Below, in pieces: positions 6,455-12,496 of a stretch of DNA of 12,496 bases. The translations under genes and the position numbers were made by a program. This DNA is from an uncultured Eubacteriales bacterium (GTDB taxonomy: Bacteria; Bacillota; Clostridia; Monoglobales; Monoglobaceae). The stretch is from positions 1 through 12,496 of the forward strand of contig CATVQN010000007.1 of the NCBI GenBank assembly GCA_958346135.1. The letters run 5' to 3'. The first letter of the stretch is position 1. Each line of letters starts with the position of its first letter. A model generated the notes under the pieces. The model did no database searches. It saw nothing but the letters and a program-made list of their open reading frames with translations, and had not been told where the DNA came from.

Positions 6455-7843
6455 ATGGCAAAACTCTGGGGCGGCCGTTTTTCTAAGGCCACAGATGGAT
6501 TAGTAGACGATTTTAATTCCTCTATCCGCTTTGACGCGCGGATGTATGCGCAGGATATTGCGGGCAGTCAGGCACACGCTGAAATGCTCGGCCGACAGGG
6601 GATTATTCCCAAGGCAGATGCTGACTTGATTGTAAAAACGCTGGGCGAAATTAAAGAAGATATTGAAAAGGGTCACGTGGAGTTTCTCATTGATGCCGAG
6701 GATATCCATATGAATATCGAAACCATCTTAATTTCCCGCATCGGAGACGTGGGAAAAAAGCTCCATACCGGCCGCAGCCGAAACGATCAGGTTGCTCTGG
6801 ATATACGAATGTACCTTCGAGAAGAGATCGATGAAATTTCCGCTATGATTAAAGACTTGCGCCTGGTGATTTTGGATTTGGCAAAGAAAAACCTTGATAC
6901 CATTATGCCGGGATATACCCACCTGCAAAAAGCCCAGCCTATCACGCTGGCACATCATGTCATGGCCTATTACGAGATGTTCCTGCGGGATGGCCAACGG
7001 CTGGCTGATTGCAGAAAACGGCTGAATATCATGCCGCTTGGCAGCGGTGCCTTGGCAGGCACCACCTATCCTCTGGATCGGGAATTTGTCGCAAAGAAGC
7101 TGGGGTTTGACGACATTACCCAAAACAGTCTGGACGGCGTATCCGATCGGGACTTTGTCTGCGAGCTGGCCTTTGATCTCTCCGCCGTCATGATGCACCT
7201 GAGCCGCTTTTCAGAGGAACTGGTGCTTTGGAGCTCTCATGAGTTTAGCTTTATCGAGCTGGATGATGCCTACAGCACCGGCTCCAGCATTATGCCCCAG
7301 AAGAAAAATCCCGATGTGGCAGAGCTTGCCAGAGGAAAGACAGGTCGGGTTTACGGCTCTCTGATGGGACTGCTTACCATGATGAAAGGACTGCCTCTGG
7401 CCTATAACAAGGATACGCAGGAGGACAAGGAACAAATTTTTGATGCGGTGGACACGGTAAAAATGTGTTTGCCGGTGTTTGGAAAAATGCTGGCAACCAT
7501 GCGGGTGCGCAGGGACAAAATGCTGCAGGGTGCAAAGGGCGGCTTTACCAATGCTACCGATGTGGCGGATTATCTGGTTCGGAAAGGACTTCCCTTCCGA
7601 GACGCCCACGGTGTGGTAGGTCGGATGGTGGCCTACTGTATTGAAAAAGATACCGTTATTGAAGCACTTTCCATGGAGGAAATGAAGTCCTTCTCCGAGC
7701 TGATCACCGAGGATATCTATGACGCCATCTCTTTAGAAACCTGCGTCAATCAACGAAAACTAACGGGCGGTCCGGCTATGGAAACCATGCGAACAATTAT
7801 CGAAAACTACAGCCATATTGAACAGGAAAATACCGGGGTGTAA
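6455..7843 (+). CDS. argH: Argininosuccinate lyase
   Basis: This cytosolic homotetrameric fumarase/aspartase-superfamily enzyme splits argininosuccinate into arginine and fumarate, the final step of arginine synthesis. The 462 residues are normal. N-terminal KLWGGRFSKATDGLVDDFN, HTGRSRNDQVALDIRMYLR and YTHLQKAQP (TH at 155-156) are the substrate-binding segments; the superfamily signature GSSIMPQKKNP at 276-286 carries the catalytic serine loop. The C-terminal region with FTNATDVADYLVRKGLPFRDAH is intact. The ATG at 6455 follows AAAGGAG at about 6440-6446. It shares substrate flow with argG just upstream; a tRNA-Arg gene converges on its 3' end. Confidence 0.97.
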   Translation: MAKLWGGRFSKATDGLVDDFNSSIRFDARMYAQDIAGSQAHAEMLGRQGIIPKADADLIVKTLGEIKEDIEKGHVEFLIDAEDIHMNIETILISRIGDVGKKLHTGRSRNDQVALDIRMYLREEIDEISAMIKDLRLVILDLAKKNLDTIMPGYTHLQKAQPITLAHHVMAYYEMFLRDGQRLADCRKRLNIMPLGSGALAGTTYPLDREFVAKKLGFDDITQNSLDGVSDRDFVCELAFDLSAVMMHLSRFSEELVLWSSHEFSFIELDDAYSTGSSIMPQKKNPDVAELARGKTGRVYGSLMGLLTMMKGLPLAYNKDTQEDKEQIFDAVDTVKMCLPVFGKMLATMRVRRDKMLQGAKGGFTNATDVADYLVRKGLPFRDAHGVVGRMVAYCIEKDTVIEALSMEEMKSFSELITEDIYDAISLETCVNQRKLTGGPAMETMRTIIENYSHIEQENTGV

Positions 7844-7880
7844 AACGCCCCTTCGCTATTTTCCGTTTTCTGCAAACAAA

Positions 7881-7912
7881 AAGCCCGCAATCCATGAAAG
7901 GATGCGGGTTTT
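7881..7912. terminator. Bidirectional terminator shared by argH and tRNA-Arg
   Basis: The stem CCCGCAATCC (7884-7893) pairs with GGATGCGGG (7900-7908) with one bulged A and an ATGAAA loop. It is flanked by an A run (7878-7882) on the left and TTTT on the right, so it works as a T-tailed terminator for argH on the plus strand and for the tRNA on the minus strand. Confidence 0.85.
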
Positions 7913-7916
7913 GTCA

Positions 7917-7993
<77 letters not shown>

Positions 7994-8013
7994 ATACTAA
8001 ACCGAACTTGTTT

Positions 8014-8042
8014 ATTATAGCATCATCTTCTAAAAAAAGCAA
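8014..8042 (-). promoter_or_regulatory. Promoter of tRNA-Arg
   Basis: On the minus strand, TTGCTT (8042-8037), 17 bases, TATAAT (8019-8014). The start should be near 8007, about 14 bases before the mature tRNA 5' end at 7993, a short leader for RNase P to remove. Confidence 0.7.
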
Positions 8043-8225
8043 GTCCTTTTTTCAAAAAATCCAAAAAAACTTCAAAACCGGAAACGTAGACTAAAAAAAT
8101 TTATGGGAAATTCATGGTACGTTCACCAAATATTCATAAACCTATGGTATGTTAAATCTGTAAAATTAAGAAATAAGCGGACAAAAACGGGAATATACTT
8201 TAGATATGATGAAAGGAGGATGACA

Positions 8226-8528
8226 ATGGACGAAAATCAAAATCTGACCGCAAGCCTGGATACTGCCATGGAAACCGGTAATGTTACCATGGTACTTTCT
8301 CTCCTCTCCGGCAGTCCGGAAGAAGAGTTAGAGGCAAAGCTCCAAACAGGGAGATCTCCCTGGCAGCTGGCTGAGGAGCTAAATGTTTTAGATGCGTTTC
8401 GGGAACTGGTTTTTGCACGGATGCTGAATCAGCTGGATTTTATTGTACATACAGGACAAATATCCCAACAACAGGCGGATGAATTGATTGCACATTTTGA
8501 AATGTCAGTTCCCGCCGAAAAACGATAG
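8226..8528 (+). CDS. Small protein of unknown function
   Basis: I do not recognise this 100-residue protein. It has no signal peptide, membrane segment or cysteine, and looks helical and acidic, so it is probably cytosolic. The second half, WQLAEELNVLDAFRELVFAR then IVHTGQISQQQADELIAHF (about 76-94), resembles the short helical pattern of DUF2680/YckD-like proteins, in which a helix is followed by G-[KQ]-I-[ST]-x-x-Q-A-D; that is a pattern likeness, not a family assignment. The ATG at 8226 sits 6 bases after AAAGGAGG (8212-8219); the in-frame ATG at 8220 touches that site and is less likely. queH begins 29 bases after the stop, so the two are probably one operon. No clear promoter was found in the A/T-rich 232-base gap upstream. 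Confidence 0.8.
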   Translation: MDENQNLTASLDTAMETGNVTMVLSLLSGSPEEELEAKLQTGRSPWQLAEELNVLDAFRELVFARMLNQLDFIVHTGQISQQQADELIAHFEMSVPAEKR

Positions 8529-8557
8529 ACAGATTGCAAACCGGGAGGGAAAGAGAG

Positions 8558-9199
8558 ATGCAGCAAAACAAAGTAAACTATCAAAAGCGGCTGGATGCTT
8601 TGCTGTCGCAGCTGCAAACCGAGAAACGGGTTCCAAATTTAATGCTGCACAGCTGCTGCGCACCATGCAGCAGTTATGTTCTGGAATATCTCAGCCAATA
8701 TTTCTCAATTACGGTTTTTTATTATAATCCTAACATTACGCCGCGGACAGAATACGAACACCGAAAAGCAGAACAGCTTAGGCTGATTCGGGAAGGAGAC
8801 TGGAATTACCCGGTTACGGCTTTAGACTGCGACTGGGAACCCCAAGCCTTTTCGGAAATCGCCAAGGGTCTGGAGCAGGAGCCGGAGGGCGGCAGGCGTT
8901 GCTTACGCTGCTTTGATTTGCGTCTGCGCAAGACCGCAGAAGCGGCAAAAAACGGCGGTTATGACTATTTTACCACCACGCTGAGCATCAGCCCTTTAAA
9001 GGACGCCCAAAAACTCAATGAGATCGGCGAGGCGCTGGCGGAGGAATACGGAATTTCCTACCTGCCTTCGGACTTTAAGAAAAAAGAGGGCTACAAGCGT
9101 TCCGTAGAGCTCTCGCAAAAATATCATCTGTATCGTCAGGATTACTGCGGATGTATTTTTTCTAAGCAGGAACGGGAAGCACAAAAAAACGGAGAATAA
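8558..9199 (+). CDS. queH: Epoxyqueuosine reductase QueH
   Basis: QueH (DUF208) reduces epoxyqueuosine to queuosine in the wobble position of GUN tRNAs. It is a cobalamin-independent alternative to QueG and is frequent in anaerobes. The 213 residues contain the family Cys pairs: HSCCAPC (C33, C34, C37), RRCLRCF (C115, C118) and DYCGC (C197, C199), which carry the Fe-S cluster and second metal. Also present are YNPNITPRTEYEHRKAEQ (56-73) and FTTTLSISPLKD (138-149). The ATG at 8558 follows GGGAGG (8543-8548); an upstream TTG in frame would bypass that site. It is the last gene of the pair with the 100-residue protein and ends at a strong terminator. No other queuosine gene is in the window, so the cell may salvage the queuine base or encode synthesis elsewhere. 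Confidence 0.94.
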   Translation: MQQNKVNYQKRLDALLSQLQTEKRVPNLMLHSCCAPCSSYVLEYLSQYFSITVFYYNPNITPRTEYEHRKAEQLRLIREGDWNYPVTALDCDWEPQAFSEIAKGLEQEPEGGRRCLRCFDLRLRKTAEAAKNGGYDYFTTTLSISPLKDAQKLNEIGEALAEEYGISYLPSDFKKKEGYKRSVELSQKYHLYRQDYCGCIFSKQEREAQKNGE

Positions 9200-9203
9200 A
9201 GCC

Positions 9204-9239
9204 GGAACCCGGACGCATATCCGGGTTCCTGTTTTGTTT
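9204..9239 (+). terminator. Intrinsic terminator after queH
   Basis: A perfect 10-bp stem GGAACCCGGA/TCCGGGTTCC (9204-9213, 9220-9229) with a CGCATA loop is followed by TGTTTTGTTT. It overlaps the end of the convergent VIT-VWA gene. On the minus strand the tail is only CTTTATT, so termination in that direction would be weaker. Confidence 0.9.
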
Positions 9240-11224
9240 CATGCGGTCAAAGACAACAACAGCATGGCGGCAGCCGCACAGTCATCACAGGCACCGGATA
9301 ACCGCCCAAGTAAAATTTCCTGCTTTGGCAGCCGTGCCCGCATTGCAGCAGCCGCATCGGGATTTTTTTGACAGCTTTGCAGGGTACCATATAGAGCACC
9401 GTCTCCAAACCTACGTAAATATTCTTCGGCATCCTGCAAAATCGGACGCAGCGCCGGTTCATCCGGAAACGCAGCACGCAGCGCCAAATCTGCAATCAGA
9501 GTTTCTTCCGCCCGTTTTTTCGGATCTGCGCCAAGTCTGCAGACTGCACCGTCAGCCCGGATACTGCGCAGCAGCTGCTCCCGACAGTATGTAATCATTC
9601 TCATTCGCTGTTTTTCTGTCCATTTCGTTTCTCCCTCGCCGAAAACAGACGGACGCCGGAGCATTTCTTCAAAACCGTTTGCAGAAACCACGCCAAACTG
9701 TACCGGGATGCCAACCGTGGTTCCCTGCTCTCCCGGCAAAGCCAAAATCGTCTCCCCGCTTAAAATTCCGTATTTCGTACCAAGCTCCTCAAGCTGCTGC
9801 TTAATTGCTCGTATGGAGGCGGCGCCGGCTCTGTCCAAGAGCTGTCTGAGCTGATGAATCTTAGCTATGCCATAGAATTGCTCTGCCAGCGGCAGCTGCG
9901 GAAAAACCTCCAGCGTTTCTATTTTGCACTGCTCAACAGGGTCGCCGTCATAGCACAGAGTAAAGCGCTGCGGTATCTTGCCGCTAAAGGAAATCGCCAC
10001 ATCCCGATAGCCGTCACCTGCAAAGCTCGTCCCCAATAGAGGAATGACTTCCTCTGCCGCACACTCCTCGGAAATCACCTGCTCCAAATCCTCTCGGTAC
10101 AAGAAGTGATCCAATCCAAATTTCAGTTCTTTTTCCAAAGAATCCGAAGGATAAAAATGACAGTGCTCTCCTAAGTGATGCCGACGCCACTGCTGCGCAA
10201 GCGGCATCTCGCTCCCGTCTCCGATGGTGAAAAGATGGATAGGACAAACTGTTTTCAGCGTCTCCCACACAGTTTCATTCCGAAACGGCGCTCCGCCGGA
10301 AACCAAAATACAAAGTGTATTCGGCGTCTGCCGGGAACAGCTGCTGTGAAGGAGCTTTCCCAAGTCTCCACCTGTCGCCGAAAGCGCATGTAGCTGCTCC
10401 CATAAAACATCCTCATCTGCGGTAAGTGTCACAACATCCTCCGCACCCGCCAGAATCTGAACCGGCATCTCCTTTGGGAGCATACAATAAATCCGAAAGA
10501 GCAATTCCTTCACCGCACCGCATTTTTCTCCGCCGAAAAGTCCGTTCAAATCCAACAGCAGCTGGACATCGGATTTTTTATGGCGCCGGTAGACTGCTTG
10601 GTTTTGCGTATAAAACCGATAAAATCCCAGTCCCCGGCCAATGGACTTTTGAATAAATCCGCAGGCGTTAGCTTGCAGAACCTCAAATTCCAATACGATA
10701 TCTTCACCGGCAGCAGCGGTAAAGTACAGCATATCCCGCTCTGTCCGAAATCCCGAAGGCAGCTTGGCAGGCGCCAGATTTTGCAGAGAAAGGGAGCCAT
10801 CTACTGTACAATCATTTGCCCGAAGGGAACGAAGCTGCGGCAGATGAAAGCCAAAGGGCAAATTTAGCCGCAATCGGCCGCAACGAGGCTGCAGCCGAAG
10901 AAGAAAAGAGACCAATATAGTACAGTCGGCATGGGGCTCCAAACAATCCCATGCAAAGCAATAGATTCCGGGTTCCGGCTGGGTCAGCCGATAGCCACAA
11001 TCGGTCAGTTCCGAATCCGATGTCCCTCGAATCTCGGCCCGGAGCAGTACCTTGGATTTTGTCAGCAGCTGCAGTCCGGTAATTTCCGCATTATCCGGCA
11101 CCGGAAAAAGGTAACGGGGCGAAAGCGGCCAAGAACCCGGATTAAAAAATTCATAACGCACGGAAAGCTGTGCGTGCGTAGGGCGCAGTTCTCCGGTGAC
11201 TTCAATTTCCTTTAACAAGTTCAT
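9239..11224 (-). CDS. VIT-VWA domain protein with degenerate MIDAS, function unknown
   Basis: This 661-residue protein has the architecture of bacterial inter-alpha-trypsin-inhibitor-like proteins. Residues about 5-125 read as a VIT domain (VTGELRP, VRYEFFNPGSWPLSPRYLFPVPDNAEITG). Residues about 217-375 form a VWA-like fold: VQLLLDLNGLFGG, the SATGGDLGKLL segment and CILVSGGAPF. About 450-500 has IKQQLEELGTKYGILSGETILALPGE, the usual post-VWA LxxKYxLLTxxTS-like segment, and the C-terminus has a QxADGxW-like stretch (IRADGAV, about 555-561). The VWA metal site is damaged: the normal DxSxS is D225-L-N-G-L, the TGGTN threonine is D/L, and the TDG aspartate is SGG at 309-311. No signal peptide or membrane helix is visible, so it is probably cytosolic. 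The ATG at 11224 follows AAGGAG that overlaps the stop of the upstream glyoxalase gene; the same frame stays open to 11410 but that would overlap glyoxalase. Probably cotranscribed with it. Function unknown. Confidence 0.85.
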   Translation of the reverse strand: MNLLKEIEVTGELRPTHAQLSVRYEFFNPGSWPLSPRYLFPVPDNAEITGLQLLTKSKVLLRAEIRGTSDSELTDCGYRLTQPEPGIYCFAWDCLEPHADCTILVSFLLRLQPRCGRLRLNLPFGFHLPQLRSLRANDCTVDGSLSLQNLAPAKLPSGFRTERDMLYFTAAAGEDIVLEFEVLQANACGFIQKSIGRGLGFYRFYTQNQAVYRRHKKSDVQLLLDLNGLFGGEKCGAVKELLFRIYCMLPKEMPVQILAGAEDVVTLTADEDVLWEQLHALSATGGDLGKLLHSSCSRQTPNTLCILVSGGAPFRNETVWETLKTVCPIHLFTIGDGSEMPLAQQWRRHHLGEHCHFYPSDSLEKELKFGLDHFLYREDLEQVISEECAAEEVIPLLGTSFAGDGYRDVAISFSGKIPQRFTLCYDGDPVEQCKIETLEVFPQLPLAEQFYGIAKIHQLRQLLDRAGAASIRAIKQQLEELGTKYGILSGETILALPGEQGTTVGIPVQFGVVSANGFEEMLRRPSVFGEGETKWTEKQRMRMITYCREQLLRSIRADGAVCRLGADPKKRAEETLIADLALRAAFPDEPALRPILQDAEEYLRRFGDGALYGTLQSCQKNPDAAAAMRARLPKQEILLGRLSGACDDCAAAAMLLLSLTA

Positions 11225-11234
11225 CCTATGCTCC

Positions 11235-11606
11235 TTATTTGGACGGCAGGATTTCAATCCAGTAACCGTCCGGATCTGCAATGAAGTAAATTCCCATATC
11301 CGGATTTTCAAAACAGATACAACCCATCTCCTGATGGAGCGTATGCGCGGCATCAAAGTCATCCGTCGTGAGCGCCAGATGAAATTCATTATCCCCCAGA
11401 TTGTAGCCATCCTTCTCCCAATCCCGAAGCCAGGTCAGCTCCAGCGCATGATTGGTACTGCCGTCCCCCAAATATACAATAACAAAGCTCCCGTCCTTTG
11501 GCGTAATACGCCGTGTCTCCTTTAAATGCAATGCCTTCTGATAAAATTCCAGTGAAGCATTTAAATCTTTTACATTAAAATTATTGTGCGCAAAGGTAAA
11601 TTGCAT
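11235..11606 (-). CDS. Glyoxalase I-like (VOC superfamily) metalloenzyme
   Basis: This small 123-residue protein matches glyoxalase I, which isomerises the hemithioacetal of methylglyoxal and a thiol to a lactoyl-thioester. All four metal ligands expected of the bacterial enzyme are visible: H7 (TFAHNNF), E56 (HALELTW), H76 (NEFHLAL) and E118 (YWIEILP). Paired beta-alpha-beta-beta-beta modules and the closing motif FIADPDGYWIEIL are typical. The thiol used by this organism is not known; some Clostridia lack glutathione. The ATG at 11606 follows GGAGGA. The VIT-VWA gene starts 10 bases after the stop, with its ribosome binding site overlapping this stop, suggesting translational coupling. It lies 84 bases from the sigK stop and has its own promoter. 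A different VOC-superfamily activity cannot be excluded. Confidence 0.88.
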   Translation of the reverse strand: MQFTFAHNNFNVKDLNASLEFYQKALHLKETRRITPKDGSFVIVYLGDGSTNHALELTWLRDWEKDGYNLGDNEFHLALTTDDFDAAHTLHQEMGCICFENPDMGIYFIADPDGYWIEILPSK

Positions 11607-11643
11607 AATAGTTCCTCCGTATCTTATCCTTTTATCTCATATT

Positions 11644-11672
11644 ATTATAAGCCTTTTTCCTAAAATATGCAA
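11644..11672 (-). promoter_or_regulatory. Promoter for the glyoxalase/VIT-VWA operon
   Basis: Minus strand: TTGCAT (11672-11667), 17 bases, TATAAT (11649-11644). The -10 is perfect and the -35 matches at TTG. The start should be near 11637, about 30 bases before the glyoxalase start codon. It lies just after the sigK stop. Confidence 0.65.
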
Positions 11673-11690
11673 GGCGTTCTTTATCACACG

Positions 11691-12395
11691 TCAGCTGTCC
11701 CGATCGGATTTGTCATAGATTCCCTTTCGCAGCTTGGAAACAGCCTTCTTTTCGATTCTGGAAACATAAGAGCGAGATATATGGAGCCGCTTCGCAATCT
11801 CCCTCTGGGGAACACAACGGCCGTCAATTAAGCCGTAACGCAGAATAATGACCTCCTGTTCCCGGGGTTCCAGCTCCGTCTGAATATTGCGATATAGCTG
11901 TCTGATTTCCAGATTGGTATTGATTTCATCAAAGATATCCGCCTCATTATTGTGGATTACGTCAATGAGCATAATCTGGTTTCCCTCCTTGTCCGTGCCA
12001 ATGGTCTCATTTAATGAAACATCCCCTTGTTCCTTCTTTTTGGATCGAAGCAGCATAAGAATCTCATTTTCCACGCAGCGCGCGGCATAAGTGGCAAGGC
12101 GGGTGCCTTTGGAAGGGTCAAAGCTGGAAATCCCCTTAATCAATCCAATAGTGCCGATAGAGAGCAGATCCTCCTGGTCCCGGACGCTGCCGGAATATTT
12201 TTTTACAATATGTGCTACCAGCCGGAGATTGTGTTCAATTAAGATATTCCTTGCTTCAAGATCGCCGGCCTGGCACCGGATTAAGTATTCATGCTCCTCC
12301 TCCGGCGGCAGCGGTTTGGGAAAAGAATTGCCGTTTGCAATATAGGACAAAAGCAGCGTGACGGATTTAAGACATTGGAGCAGCAGCTGCAGCAT
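11691..12395 (-). CDS. sigK: Sporulation sigma factor SigK precursor
   Basis: The sigma-70 family factor directs late mother-cell transcription (coat and cortex) during sporulation. The 234 residues include region 2 (IEHNLRLVAHIVKKY, DLLSIGTIGLIKGISSFDPS, TRLATYAARCVENEILMLLR, about 53-117) and region 4 with the helix-turn-helix PQREIAKRLHISRSYVSRIEKKA (196-218). SFPKPLPPEEEHEYL at 24-38 is typical of SigK. The hydrophobic N-terminus MLQLLLQCLKSVTLLLSYIANGNSF matches a SigK pro-sequence; by comparison with B. subtilis, cleavage by SpoIVFB would fall near S17-Y18. The gene is continuous, with no skin-type insertion. The ATG at 12395 follows AGGAGG with 9 bases spacing. Neighbours are unrelated; no terminator was found after the stop. 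Confidence 0.92.
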   Translation of the reverse strand: MLQLLLQCLKSVTLLLSYIANGNSFPKPLPPEEEHEYLIRCQAGDLEARNILIEHNLRLVAHIVKKYSGSVRDQEDLLSIGTIGLIKGISSFDPSKGTRLATYAARCVENEILMLLRSKKKEQGDVSLNETIGTDKEGNQIMLIDVIHNNEADIFDEINTNLEIRQLYRNIQTELEPREQEVIILRYGLIDGRCVPQREIAKRLHISRSYVSRIEKKAVSKLRKGIYDKSDRDS

Positions 12396-12496
12396 GATAA
12401 TACGCCTCCTTAATATCGGTCGGTATTCTTATTTTTATGCGACAGCCCCGGAAATTTTGCCAGTCCCTATTTTTTTCTCGTAAATTCTTGTAAATA

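Noticed and set aside
9239..11410. Longer minus-strand VIT-VWA frame starting at 11410
   Set aside because: The extra 62 codons lie in another frame of the glyoxalase gene. The VIT domain begins right after the ATG at 11224, which has its own ribosome binding site.
12400..12450. Sporulation sigma-E/K-like -10 (CATAAAAAT on the minus strand at 12439-12431) for sigK
   Set aside because: The match to CATAnnnTA or CATACAnT is off by one base and no matching -35 lies at the right distance; not firm enough to annotate.

Overview
The window looks like a chromosomal stretch from an anaerobic, endospore-forming member of the Clostridia (Firmicutes) with moderate G+C. The evidence is an uninterrupted sporulation sigma factor sigK, strong AGGAGG-type ribosome binding sites, near-consensus sigma-A promoters with 17-bp spacers, a QueH-type epoxyqueuosine reductase (common in anaerobes), an adjacent serC-serA pair, and a class A-like RNase P RNA. 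No phage, insertion sequence, CRISPR array or other mobile element was seen. Most of the window is core metabolism and information processing.

Layout. Bases 1-1491 (minus) hold the first 497 codons of a two-domain cell-wall enzyme: a GT4 glycosyltransferase fused to the start of a CsaB-type polysaccharide pyruvyl transferase that runs off the left edge. A divergent promoter region (about 1550-1790) then drives serC and serA (plus), two of the three enzymes of the phosphoserine route to serine. The RNase P RNA gene rnpB follows serA by only 11 bases and ends at a strong terminator. ruvC (minus) lies convergent to it, without ruvA or ruvB beside it. argG and argH (plus), the last two steps of arginine synthesis, come next; a terminator and a second promoter between them suggest that they are separate transcription units. 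A tRNA-Arg(ACG) gene on the minus strand converges on argH and shares a bidirectional terminator with it.

From 8226 a short unrecognised gene (100 codons) and queH form a probable operon ending in a perfect hairpin terminator. Convergent to it on the minus strand are a VIT-VWA-type protein of unknown role and, directly upstream, a small glyoxalase I-like metalloenzyme with its own promoter. At the right edge sigK (minus) encodes a late mother-cell sigma factor with a hydrophobic N-terminal pro-sequence.

The least explained content is the cytosolic VIT-VWA protein with a degraded metal site, coupled tightly to a glyoxalase gene; the small protein ahead of queH; and the GT4-CsaB fusion. I did not find convincing evidence for a wholly new multi-gene system.
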